A stretch of DNA of 36,215 bases from the NCBI GenBank assembly GCA_002292215.1, contig DBBN01000028.1:1-36215 (forward strand), in the 5' to 3' direction. The stretch's first letter is position 1. The number at the start of each line of letters is the position of its first letter. Shown piece after piece: positions 1-8,105 of this stretch. Source of the DNA: Glaciecola sp. UBA983. Lineage in GTDB: Bacteria > Pseudomonadota > Gammaproteobacteria > Enterobacterales > Alteromonadaceae. Made by a program: the position numbers and the translations under genes. Below the pieces are notes generated by a model. It did no database searches. It was not told where the DNA came from and saw only the letters and a list, made by a program, of their open reading frames with translations.

Positions 1-866
1 GGCGCCATACCTGCACCACCACCGACAAATACCATTTCTGCATCTGTGTCTTTAGCAAAGAACTCACCAAATGGACCTGAAATCGTCACTTTATCACCTG
101 GCTTCAAAGACCAAATGAACGATGACATTTTACCCGCTGGTAAACTCAGATTCTTAGGCGGCGGAGTTGCAATACGTACGTTAAGTAAGATGATACCTTC
201 TTCTTCAGGGTAATTAGCCATCGAATATGCACGAATTGTTTCTTCGTCTACTTTTGATTCGACATCAAAGAAACCAAAGTGATTCCAATCTGGACGGTAC
301 TCTTCTGGTACATCAAAATCGCTATATTTAATATGGTGAGGTGGAGCCTCAATTTGAATATAACCACCAGCTCGGAATGGGACACTCTCGCCATCAGGGA
401 TGCCTAATTTAAGCTCTTTGATAAACGTCGCTTCGTTATTGTTAGAAATAACGTCACATTCCCATTTTTTCACACCAAAAATTTCTTCTGGCAATTCAAT
501 ATCCATGTCTTGCTTAATCGCAACCTGACAGGATAAACGTAAGCCTTCTTTGGCATCACGTTTGCTAATGTGATCAAGCTCTGTTGGTAAGATTTCACCA
601 CCACCAGATTTAATGTGTACGTGACACTGACCGCAAGAGCCACCACCACCACACGCTGAAGATACAAAGATCCCAGAGTCAGCTAATGCACCTAACAATT
701 TACCACCTGGAGAGGTAGTAATTGATTTTGCTGGATCGCCATTAATTAAGATTTGTACATCACCTTCAGGTACCAACTTTGACTTGGCAAACATGATAAT
801 GAAGACTAGCGCTAGTACGATCGCAATGAACATACCTACGCCTAAATAAATTTCAGTTGTATTCAT
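1..866 (-). CDS. nqrF: Na+-translocating NADH:quinone reductase subunit F (3' end outside window)
   Basis: NADH-oxidising subunit of the Na+-NQR respiratory sodium pump; it passes electrons from NADH through FAD to a 2Fe-2S centre. Translating back from the ATG at 866 gives 288 codons before the window edge; the family is about 410 residues, so the C-terminal NADH-binding part is missing here. Visible in order: one N-terminal membrane helix (about residues 6-27), a plant-ferredoxin-type 2Fe-2S cluster (Cys72, Cys78, Cys81, Cys113, i.e. CX5CX2CX31C), the FAD-binding motif RAYSMANYP, and the start of the nucleotide-binding region ([11 protein letters not shown]) at the edge. An AGGAG lies just upstream of the ATG. 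It is last of the nqr genes in view, 19 bases after nqrE. Confidence 0.97.
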   Translation of the reverse strand, partial: MNTTEIYLGVGMFIAIVLALVFIIMFAKSKLVPEGDVQILINGDPAKSITTSPGGKLLGALADSGIFVSSACGGGGSCGQCHVHIKSGGGEILPTELDHISKRDAKEGLRLSCQVAIKQDMDIELPEEIFGVKKWECDVISNNNEATFIKELKLGIPDGESVPFRAGGYIQIEAPPHHIKYSDFDVPEEYRPDWNHFGFFDVESKVDEETIRAYSMANYPEEEGIILLNVRIATPPPKNLSLPAGKMSSFIWSLKPGDKVTISGPFGEFFAKDTDAEMVFVGGGAGMA

Positions 867-885
867 ATAAATGCTCCTTTAGGGC

Positions 886-1494
886 TTAAATTGCAATACC
901 AGTAAATGACTGGAAGCCAAGTGCCATAAGACCAGCAATCATAAATACTGAACCTAGACCACGTATACCTTCAGGCATATCTGCATACTTTAATTTTTCA
1001 CGTACCGCTGCTAATAAGATAATTGCTAGTGCCCAACCTGCACCACTACCAATACCATATACTATACTTTCTGGAATGTTATATTCGCGCTGTACGGCGA
1101 ACGCAACACCACCAAAGATGGCACAGTTTACGGTGATCAGCGGCAAAAATATCCCTAATGCGTTATATAACGCTGGGAAAAATTTGTCTAAACTCATTTC
1201 CAAAATCTGTACTAATGCAGCGATAACTCCAATGAACGTCAAGAAGCTTAAGAAGCTTAAATCCGTATCAGGGAAACCCGCCCAACCTAATGCACCAGGC
1301 GCTAGGATGTTAGTGAAAATAATTTGGTTAACCGGTACTGAGATGCCCAATACCACGATAACAGCAACCCCTAGGCCCATTGCCGTAGAAACTTTCTTAG
1401 ATACTGCCAAAAACGTACACATACCTAAGAATAATGATAGCGCCATATTTTCAACGAAAATTGAACGCACTAATAATGCTAAATAATGTTCCAT
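886..1494 (-). CDS. nqrE: Na+-translocating NADH:quinone reductase subunit E
   Basis: Integral membrane subunit of the Na+-NQR complex, related to RnfA. The 202 residues match the family length and form about six hydrophobic helices. Cys26 (in LGMCTF) and Cys124 (in TVNCAIFGG) correspond to the conserved cysteines that, with those of NqrD, hold an intramembrane iron-sulfur centre in the structurally studied Vibrio enzyme. The gene starts 2 bases after the nqrD stop, so translation is probably coupled. Order and strand fit the standard nqrABCDEF operon. Confidence 0.97.
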   Translation of the reverse strand: MEHYLALLVRSIFVENMALSLFLGMCTFLAVSKKVSTAMGLGVAVIVVLGISVPVNQIIFTNILAPGALGWAGFPDTDLSFLSFLTFIGVIAALVQILEMSLDKFFPALYNALGIFLPLITVNCAIFGGVAFAVQREYNIPESIVYGIGSGAGWALAIILLAAVREKLKYADMPEGIRGLGSVFMIAGLMALGFQSFTGIAI

Positions 1495-1496
1495 GA

Positions 1497-2129
1497 TTAT
1501 TCCTTAGGCTCTACTTGCTCTGGACGAATAGTTCGGATGAACCAAATTAATCCACCAATTAAGAAGAACGAACTAAATGGTAAAATCAACAGACCATTAC
1601 CTTGATACCAACCACCATTAGTGACTAATGGTAAAATTTCAAAACCAAGGATGGTACCAAAACCAAATAATTCTTTTATTGTACCAATCACGATTAGGAC
1701 AAACGAATAACCTAAACCATTACCAATACCGTCTAAGAAGCTCATCATAGGTGGCGACTTCATCGCATAGGCTTCAGCACGACCCATAACGATACAGTTG
1801 GTGATAATCAAACCAACGAATACCGAGAGTTGTTTAGAAATCTCATACGAATACGCTTTTAACACCTGATCAACAACGATTACTAATGACGCAATAATCG
1901 TCATCTGAATAATAATACGTACGCTTGAAGGAATTTGATTACGAATCAATGAAATAAATAAGTTAGAAAAGGCTGTTACTACAGTAAGTGCTAATGACAT
2001 TACTAACGCAGTTTCTAATTTAGTTGTAATTGCAAGTGCAGAACAAATACCTAGTACGTGCAACGCGATTGGATTTGACCCCAAAATTGGCTCAAAGAGA
2101 GCTTTCTTCATTTCTTTTATATCAGCCAT
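1497..2129 (-). CDS. nqrD: Na+-translocating NADH:quinone reductase subunit D
   Basis: Integral membrane subunit of the Na+-NQR complex, homologous to NqrE and RnfE. The 210 residues form about six membrane helices. Cys29 ([10 protein letters not shown]) and Cys111 ([13 protein letters not shown]) match the conserved cysteine pair that faces the NqrE pair across the membrane in the Vibrio enzyme. It lies 9 bases downstream of the nqrC stop and 2 bases before nqrE. Confidence 0.97.
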   Translation of the reverse strand: MADIKEMKKALFEPILGSNPIALHVLGICSALAITTKLETALVMSLALTVVTAFSNLFISLIRNQIPSSVRIIIQMTIIASLVIVVDQVLKAYSYEISKQLSVFVGLIITNCIVMGRAEAYAMKSPPMMSFLDGIGNGLGYSFVLIVIGTIKELFGFGTILGFEILPLVTNGGWYQGNGLLILPFSSFFLIGGLIWFIRTIRPEQVEPKE

Positions 2130-2138
2130 GATAGTCCC

Positions 2139-2909
2139 CTATGATTTCCAAGATTGACGTTGAAGATAAGGACCGAAGCCATTATCACCTAACCAATAAG
2201 ATAACGTATTTTGAACGCCATTACTGGTAAGAGTTGCACCAGATAATGCATCAACCGCATATGGGTTTTGCGTACCTGCTTGCTTTTTGACTTGAATAGC
2301 AACTTCGCCGTTGTTGAACAATTTCTTACCATTCCACAATGCTTGCCACGCTGGGTTTTGCACTTCACCACCTAATCCAGGGGTTTCTTTGTGTTGATAA
2401 TAAATGAGTTCACGAATCGTGTTACCGTCTGCATCTAATGCTAAAAATCCGTACATCAAATCCCACAAACCACTACCGTGGATCGGTAAAATGACACGTG
2501 ATACTTCACCTGAAGCGTCTTTGATGTGATAAATATTAGCTATATTTGCACGGCGAGAAAAACCAACATTACCTTCTACTTTCGTACTGGTATCTTTGGC
2601 CTTAGAGACTTTACCATACATATTGTATGGCTTTGTCATCCCTTCATTGGGATTAGCAACATATTCACCCGTCGCTAAATCAACAAATTTTTCTTCAACG
2701 AGTTTATCGTACGTGCCAGCAATATCACCTGCGGCTTGGTCAGCAAGACCTGCCGCAGTTAAAATATTAGACATTTTATCCAATGCTGCATTGTCATTTT
2801 GTAAACTACGTAAACCTACTGCTGCACCAGATACGATGATTGAGCAGACTAAACATACGGCCAGTACAACACCAACTGTTTTACCTAAAGTTTCTTTTTT
2901 AGCCGACAC
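2139..2909 (-). CDS. nqrC: Na+-translocating NADH:quinone reductase subunit C (GTG start)
   Basis: FMN-carrying subunit of Na+-NQR. One N-terminal membrane anchor (about residues 11-34) is followed by a periplasmic FMN-binding domain. The covalent FMN attachment motif is DALSGATLT, with the modified threonine near residue 226. I place the start at a GTG at 2909 (protein begins [11 protein letters not shown], 256 residues) because GGAGG precedes it by a normal distance and family members begin only a few residues before KKTLG-like sequence. An upstream ATG at 2978 in the same frame would give 279 residues but lies deep inside nqrB and lacks family support. With the GTG start the gene overlaps the end of nqrB by 11 bases, suggesting translational coupling. 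Confidence 0.95.
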   Translation of the reverse strand: MSAKKETLGKTVGVVLAVCLVCSIIVSGAAVGLRSLQNDNAALDKMSNILTAAGLADQAAGDIAGTYDKLVEEKFVDLATGEYVANPNEGMTKPYNMYGKVSKAKDTSTKVEGNVGFSRRANIANIYHIKDASGEVSRVILPIHGSGLWDLMYGFLALDADGNTIRELIYYQHKETPGLGGEVQNPAWQALWNGKKLFNNGEVAIQVKKQAGTQNPYAVDALSGATLTSNGVQNTLSYWLGDNGFGPYLQRQSWKS

Positions 2910-4116
2910 GAGCGACCCTCCGCTTGATGTTACTTTGCGCGACGAAATAATCGAATAACGGCGCCCATAAGTTAGCAAATAAGATAGCTAGCATAATACC
3001 TTCTGGGAATGCAGGGTTAAGTACACGTACAACCACTGTCATAAAGCCAATGAAGAACCCATATGCCCATTTGCCTGAGTTAGTAAATGATGCTGATACT
3101 GGGTCGGTCGCCATAAAGAACAAACCAAACGCCATACCACCAATCACCATATGCCAATACCAAGGCATCGCCATCATCGGATTAACATCACTACCAATAT
3201 AGTTAAGCAAGCTAGATAAGAAGACCACACCGATAATGCCGCCTAATACAATGCGCCAACTAGCGATGCGCAAGTAAATAATAAACAAGCCACCAAGCAT
3301 AATCGCTAGCGTTGATACTTCTCCGACAGAACCTGGGATATTACCGAAGAACGAATCCATCCATAAGCTCATGTTGCTGTAGTCCATGTCGCCATTAGCG
3401 GCTTTTGACAACCACGTAGCGCCAGAAAAGCCATCAGCAGGTGCAACTGCAACCCACGGGCTGTCACCAGACATACTTGCAGGATAAGCAAAATACAAGA
3501 ACGCACGGCCAGATAAGGCAGGGTTTAGGAAGTTACGGCCAGTTCCACCAAAGACTTCTTTAGCGATAACGACACCAAACGTAATACCTAATGCAACTTG
3601 CCATAACGGCACTGTAGCCGGTAACGTTAACGCAAATAATACCGAGGTAACAAAGAACCCTTCGTTGACTTCATGTTTACGTACCGATGCGAACAATACT
3701 TCCCAGAAACCACCAACAGCAAATGTCACTGCATAGATAGGAAGGAAGAAACAAGCACCGTAGAAAAACATCGATAAAGTACCGATATCAGCAGTACCTA
3801 GCTCTCCACCAAGTGCAGTAAATAAGGCTGCTTGCCACATGTCAGGTAATGTACCAGCACCGGCTAAGATAACTTCATGTGCTTGAGCACCAACATTATA
3901 CATACCATAAAACATTGCTGGGAATGTCGCCATCCACACCATGATCATGATACGTTTTAAATCAATGCTATCTTTAACGTGAGTCGATGATGAATTAACC
4001 TTACCTGGGGTATAAAAAATTGTCGCCGCTGCTTCATACAACGCGTAAAACTTTTCATGTTTACCGCCCGGCTCAAAATCCGGTTCGATCTTTTCTAAAA
4101 ACGCTTTTAAACCCAT
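2899..4116 (-). CDS. nqrB: Na+-translocating NADH:quinone reductase subunit B
   Basis: Large membrane subunit of Na+-NQR (405 residues, about ten helices), carrying covalent FMN and riboflavin and forming much of the sodium pathway; related to RnfD. The FMN attachment motif SGAT is at residues 231-234, Thr234 matching the modified threonine (near 235/236) of Vibrio Nqr[17 protein letters not shown] (about 191-206) is a strongly conserved family segment. The start at [14 protein letters not shown] fits the family. It begins 3 bases after the nqrA stop. Confidence 0.97.
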   Translation of the reverse strand: MGLKAFLEKIEPDFEPGGKHEKFYALYEAAATIFYTPGKVNSSSTHVKDSIDLKRIMIMVWMATFPAMFYGMYNVGAQAHEVILAGAGTLPDMWQAALFTALGGELGTADIGTLSMFFYGACFFLPIYAVTFAVGGFWEVLFASVRKHEVNEGFFVTSVLFALTLPATVPLWQVALGITFGVVIAKEVFGGTGRNFLNPALSGRAFLYFAYPASMSGDSPWVAVAPADGFSGATWLSKAANGDMDYSNMSLWMDSFFGNIPGSVGEVSTLAIMLGGLFIIYLRIASWRIVLGGIIGVVFLSSLLNYIGSDVNPMMAMPWYWHMVIGGMAFGLFFMATDPVSASFTNSGKWAYGFFIGFMTVVVRVLNPAFPEGIMLAILFANLWAPLFDYFVAQSNIKRRVARVG

Positions 4117-4119
4117 AGC

Positions 4120-5463
4120 TTAACCCTCTTGTTCAATTTTAGTTAAACAATCACGTAAGATTGGACCGTAGTTATATTTGCCAGGGCAAACATAAGAACA
4201 TAATGCCAAATCTTCTTCATCTAACTCTAATGCGCCGAGTGTTTGTGCACTATCGGTATCACCAGAGATGATGTCACGTAATAATAAAGTCGGTAATACA
4301 TCTAACGGCATGATGCGTTCATAGTTACCAATTGGTACCATTGAACGGTCTGAACCATTAGTGGTTGAAGTCATATCAAATAGACGCTTAGTATTTAGGT
4401 GACCTAAATACGCACGGGTTATTGAATGCTGGTTACTACCAGGCATAATCCAACCGAATAATTTCTTTTCGTTGTCTTCTTTAATCAATGAAACTTGCAA
4501 GTGATAACGACCAAGATAGGCTTGTGGGCCTTGGGCGTGAGTACCATTTAACACTGAACCAGAAATAACACGAACTGACGTTTCGCTAAGTTCATTTTCG
4601 AGTAGTTGGTCTAATGAAGCGCCTAATACTGTCGAAACTAAACGAGGTTTTTTCGCTACTGGACCAGATATTGCAACGACTCGCGTGCTATCTAATTCAC
4701 CAGTAGTGAATAATGCACCCATTGCGATGACGTCTTGATAATTGATGTGCCAAACTTTTTTGCCTGGGCCAACAGGATCAAGAGTATGAATGTGCGTACC
4801 AACTAACCCAGCAGGGTGAGGACCAGCAAATTCGTTTGTATCAACTTTCGCATTACCGGTATTAACCGATGCACCAGGTGCTTTACTGACGAAAATTTTG
4901 CCATCAGTTAAGTTTGATAACACGTTCAAACCATTCACGAAATCATCATTGCGTGTCGCAATAATCACAGTCGGATCGGCAGCTAATGGATTAGTATCCA
5001 TTGCGTTAACGAAAATTGAATTCGGTGTAGAACCAACCGCAGGTACTTTGCTGAATGGACGAGTACGTAATGCTGTCCATAAACCTGAATCAACTAGTTG
5101 CGTTTGGACCTGTGCACGAGCAATACCCGTTAACTTGTCCGCAGCAAACTTGTCAAACGTGACTTTAGCATCGCCCGCGGCATCAATAACTACTGATTGC
5201 AAAACACGCTTTGCGCCACGATTAACCGCAGTGACTTGACCTGAGATAGGCGCCGTAAACTTTACGCCAGGATTCTTTTTATCTTCAAAAAGTAACTGAC
5301 CTTGCTTTACAGCATCGCCGACTTGGACATGCATCGTAGGACGCATTCCATTATATTCCTCACCTAAAACAGCTACTTGGGTAACGGCATTTCCAGTATG
5401 GATCTGCTGTTCCGGCGCACCTGAGATCGGGAGGTCTAACCCTTTCTTTATTTTATTTAACAT
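4120..5463 (-). CDS. nqrA: Na+-translocating NADH:quinone reductase subunit A
   Basis: Peripheral cytoplasmic subunit of Na+-NQR, implicated in quinone binding; first gene of the operon. With the ATG at 5463 the protein has 447 residues and begins [17 protein letters not shown], close to the family pattern of a short lead followed by [13 protein letters not shown] four codons upstream (5475) would add MQLL. Neither start has a convincing Shine-Dalgarno: the nearest purine run (ACGAG) is too close to the GTG and too far from the ATG. The conserved C-terminal [18 protein letters not shown] is present. The gene follows an unusual structured leader. Confidence 0.95.
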   Translation of the reverse strand: MLNKIKKGLDLPISGAPEQQIHTGNAVTQVAVLGEEYNGMRPTMHVQVGDAVKQGQLLFEDKKNPGVKFTAPISGQVTAVNRGAKRVLQSVVIDAAGDAKVTFDKFAADKLTGIARAQVQTQLVDSGLWTALRTRPFSKVPAVGSTPNSIFVNAMDTNPLAADPTVIIATRNDDFVNGLNVLSNLTDGKIFVSKAPGASVNTGNAKVDTNEFAGPHPAGLVGTHIHTLDPVGPGKKVWHINYQDVIAMGALFTTGELDSTRVVAISGPVAKKPRLVSTVLGASLDQLLENELSETSVRVISGSVLNGTHAQGPQAYLGRYHLQVSLIKEDNEKKLFGWIMPGSNQHSITRAYLGHLNTKRLFDMTSTTNGSDRSMVPIGNYERIMPLDVLPTLLLRDIISGDTDSAQTLGALELDEEDLALCSYVCPGKYNYGPILRDCLTKIEQEG

Positions 5464-5652
5464 AAGCAATTGCACTACTCGTTTAGATACTGATTAGCGA
5501 AGCCACTCACCGTTTATCGGCAAGGCGTTGAGAGATTTGGCTAATCAGTCTCACGGTTATAAATATTTGTATTTGTATGTGTAGCAGATGGTTCAATGGC
5601 ATCTATCTTACCCATACCTAGACGCGTTGCGTCTCAGACAAATGTCATTTAA
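5464..5652 (-). promoter_or_regulatory. Structured 5' leader of the nqr operon
   Basis: If transcription starts just after the TATAAT at 5666-5661, nqrA has a leader of roughly 180-190 nt. In the transcript two clear inverted repeats are seen. The first is a short hairpin, AGACGC-AAC-GCGTCT (5634-5620). The second is a perfect 9-bp outer stem CTGATTAGC/GCTAATCAG (5548-5540 with 5498-5490) enclosing 41 bases, inside which CTCA/TGAG and CCG/CGG can also pair. The large element ends 14-26 bases before the two possible start codons. I do not recognise it as a known riboswitch. Together with the promoter and terminator entries this accounts for most of the gap between nqrA and fabV. Confidence 0.45.
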
Positions 5653-5660
5653 GCGTGCGG

Positions 5661-5689
5661 ATTATAAAGGAAAATCCCTCCATAATCTA
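5661..5689 (-). promoter_or_regulatory. Probable sigma-70 promoter of nqrABCDEF
   Basis: On the minus strand there is a perfect -10 hexamer TATAAT (5666-5661). At 17 bases upstream the -35 position holds TAGATT, which matches TTGACA at only three of six positions, so the -35 is weak and the promoter may need an activator. It sits upstream of the nqr operon and downstream of the fabV terminator. Confidence 0.45.
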
Positions 5690-5793
5690 TTGTCTATCCG
5701 GATAATATTGGGGAGTTTGAGATAATTATAACAATCCGATGTTCAAATATACTGCCAAGTACCTATGCTCACTCACGTATCAGCTTGATGTTT

Positions 5794-5833
5794 AAAGAAA
5801 TAAACCGCCATTTGGGCGGTTTATTTCTTTTTT
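5794..5833 (-). terminator. Intrinsic terminator downstream of fabV (symmetric, near-bidirectional)
   Basis: A perfect 16-bp stem (5794-5809 with 5815-5830) closed by a 5-base loop ATTTG; the GC-rich core is ACCGCC/GGCGGT flanked by A/T arms that give a U-rich tail in either direction. It lies about 105 bases after the fabV stop and upstream of the nqr promoter, so it insulates the two minus-strand units. Confidence 0.8.
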
Positions 5834-5937
5834 AACTATATATAGCAAGGAGATTAAACTTTAGTATTGCATAGTACTATATAGCTATAAATGTATCAGT
5901 TATGTAGGAAAAAAGTAGGTCTACATATTGCTAGATA

Positions 5938-7128
5938 TTATACCCATTCAGCTAACGGGCTGACATCCGCAGCATAATCCACACCGTCTAAACCAAAACC
6001 AAATAATTGCAAGAAATCAGCATTATAACCCGCATAATCACTTAATTCATGGAAATTATCTTGGGTCACTTGTCCCCACAACGCTTCGATTTTAGCCTGA
6101 GTGGCATCGTTGGTTTCTTTGGCATCCATACGATAACGATTGGTTTCATCTAATGCAGCATCAGGATTTAACAAACATTCGTTAAATAAGCCTGCAATTT
6201 GCTCAATACAGCCTTCATGCGTACCTTCTTCTTTCATCACTTTATAAATCAATGAAATGTACAAAGGCATCACAGGTATTGCCGAGCTCGCTTGAGTCAC
6301 TAGCGCTTTTAATGAAGATACATGCGCATCAATACTAAGGTTCGCGTAGGTGCTGTTAATCGCTGTCGCTGCACGATCTAAATCTTCTTTCGCTCTACCT
6401 ATTGTCGCAGAGCCGTAGATTGGCCATGTGAGTTTTTTACCAATATAAGTATACGCAGTAGTTTTCGCATTTGGCGCAAGTAAATCAGCTTCAGCTAAAG
6501 CTTTGATCCACAATTCCCAATCTTCACCGCCCATGACTTTGATTGTTTGATCAATTTCATCTTGGTTCGCTGGCTCTAGAGCAATCGTATGGATCCGATC
6601 TTTATCTGTATCATACGTTTTAGTTTCATACGCTTGGCCAACTGGCTTAAGCGTTGATTTGTAGACTTCACCTGTTTCTGGATCAGTTCGACGTGGCGAC
6701 GCTAATGAATACACCACTAAGTCAACCTGACCGATGGTTTCTTTTAATTTGGCAATAACTTGCGCTTTCATGTCATTACCAAACGCATCACCATTTAAGG
6801 TATGTGCTTCAATTCCTGCTGCTTTTGCTTGGGCGTGAAATGCTGCGGTATTGTAATAGCCCGCAGTTCCGGTTTTACGCTCGGTTGGTTCTTTTTCAAA
6901 ACACACACCGACTGTATTTGCGCCGTAACCAAAGCTAGCAGTAATGCGAGATGCCAAACCGTAACCAGTAGAACAGCCTAGAATGAGTACGTTTTTTGGT
7001 GCCGTATCTGTATCTTGCGTTAAATCGAGACCTTTAATATAGGCTATCTGATTTGCAACGCTTTGTGCACAACCCACTGGGTGAGCATTGGTACAGATAA
7101 AGCCACGTACTTTTGGGGAAATAACCAT
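5938..7128 (-). CDS. fabV: FabV-type enoyl-ACP reductase (NADH)
   Basis: Catalyses the last reduction of the fatty-acid elongation cycle, trans-2-enoyl-ACP to acyl-ACP, in the cytoplasm; related to trans-2-enoyl-CoA reductase (TER). The 396 residues match the family length. A Rossmann nucleotide-binding motif GCSTGYGLASR is at 51-61, and the FabV/TER catalytic pattern Y-X8-K is seen as Tyr238 and Lys247 in WPIYGSATIGRAKEDLDR. The N-terminal MVISPKVRGFICTNAHPVGC is typical of the family. GGAAG precedes the ATG. Monocistronic: its own terminator follows and fklB is terminated upstream. FabV enzymes are known to be insensitive to triclosan compared with FabI. Confidence 0.95.
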   Translation of the reverse strand: MVISPKVRGFICTNAHPVGCAQSVANQIAYIKGLDLTQDTDTAPKNVLILGCSTGYGLASRITASFGYGANTVGVCFEKEPTERKTGTAGYYNTAAFHAQAKAAGIEAHTLNGDAFGNDMKAQVIAKLKETIGQVDLVVYSLASPRRTDPETGEVYKSTLKPVGQAYETKTYDTDKDRIHTIALEPANQDEIDQTIKVMGGEDWELWIKALAEADLLAPNAKTTAYTYIGKKLTWPIYGSATIGRAKEDLDRAATAINSTYANLSIDAHVSSLKALVTQASSAIPVMPLYISLIYKVMKEEGTHEGCIEQIAGLFNECLLNPDAALDETNRYRMDAKETNDATQAKIEALWGQVTQDNFHELSDYAGYNADFLQLFGFGLDGVDYAADVSPLAEWV

Positions 7129-7251
7129 CTACTGCTTCCTTAATTATAATATTTGGGAGTATTGTAAACCTGCAAAGCAGGTTAACTGGTCAAATGAGTG
7201 ATATATCGACGTATATTGCAAGTTAATCGCTTTTATCAGCATCATTTTCGA

Positions 7252-7291
7252 CATAAAAAAAGCGCTTGGAGTATTTACTCAACAAGCGCTT
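7252..7291 (-). terminator. Intrinsic terminator of fklB
   Basis: On the minus strand CAAGCGCTTG (from 7292) pairs with AAGCGCTTG ending at 7260, extended inside by GAGT/ACTC, and is followed by a run of T (complement of the A run 7254-7260). It starts about 20 bases after the fklB stop. Confidence 0.88.
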
Positions 7292-7310
7292 GAATCAAAT
7301 ACAGCTAGGT

Positions 7311-7928
7311 TTAACCTAAAATTGCGTGCAATTCTACGTCAAATACCAATGTGCTGTATGGTGCGATTGCACCACCGGCACCTTGCTCACCGTAAGCAAG
7401 ATCATGTGGAATGGTTAAACGCCACTTATCGCCGACAGACATAAGCTGCAAAGCTTCAGTCCAACCTTTGATTACGCCACCAACTGGAAATTCAGCAGGC
7501 TGACCACGATCATAAGATGAATCAAACACGTCACCATTAATCAATGTACCGTGATAATCAACACGAACGGTCGATGCTGCTGTTGGCTTTTCGCCGTCAC
7601 CAGAATTGATTACTTCGTATTGTAAACCAGAATCCGTTACTGTTATTTCAGCACGTTCTGCATTTTTAGCTAAGTATGCTTGCGCTTCAGCAATCACACT
7701 TTCAAATTCTTTTGATTTTTCAGCTTCCATGCGCTTATGGATCTCACTGAATGCAGCACCTAAAGTCTCGTTATCAACGGCACTTTCTTGACCGCCAAAA
7801 GAATCTTGTAATCCATTGATCACAGCTTCAATTGATAATCCGTCAAACGGATTAGATGCTAATTGTTGGCCCATTTGGAAACCAATACCGTAACTTGCTT
7901 GACCTTCAATAGTCGTTAGATCTGCCAT
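7311..7928 (-). CDS. fklB: FKBP-type peptidyl-prolyl cis-trans isomerase (FklB-like)
   Basis: Peptidyl-prolyl isomerase assisting protein folding. An N-terminal dimerisation/helical part (about 1-95, starting MADLTTIEGQASYGIGFQMG) is followed by a C-terminal FKBP domain with the expected strand and loop motifs VRVDYHGTLINGDVFDSS, FPVGGVIKGWTEAL and IPHDLAYGEQGAGG. The ATG at 7928 gives 205 residues, close to E. coli FklB, and has AGGAG at good spacing; a longer frame starting upstream at 7964 adds 12 residues with no such site. No signal peptide is seen, so a cytoplasmic FklB is favoured over a periplasmic FkpA. Confidence 0.92.
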   Translation of the reverse strand: MADLTTIEGQASYGIGFQMGQQLASNPFDGLSIEAVINGLQDSFGGQESAVDNETLGAAFSEIHKRMEAEKSKEFESVIAEAQAYLAKNAERAEITVTDSGLQYEVINSGDGEKPTAASTVRVDYHGTLINGDVFDSSYDRGQPAEFPVGGVIKGWTEALQLMSVGDKWRLTIPHDLAYGEQGAGGAIAPYSTLVFDVELHAILG

Positions 7929-8105
7929 GTTTTCTCCTGCAGGTTTATTAAAATTGTCCTGCAAGTCTTAGCTTGCACAACAGTAAAGAAGAGAATTGTA
8001 GCATAGGTGCAATTAATATAATTATAAAATATGTCATATTGGTTTAGACAGTTTAACCAAAATTTCGTATGGTTATAGTACGATGAAATATAGGAAACAT
8101 TGCTC

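Noticed and set aside
1076..1486. Long open frame antisense to nqrE
   Set aside because: It mirrors the codon structure of nqrE; low-complexity composition, no domain, and no promoter or ribosome binding site.
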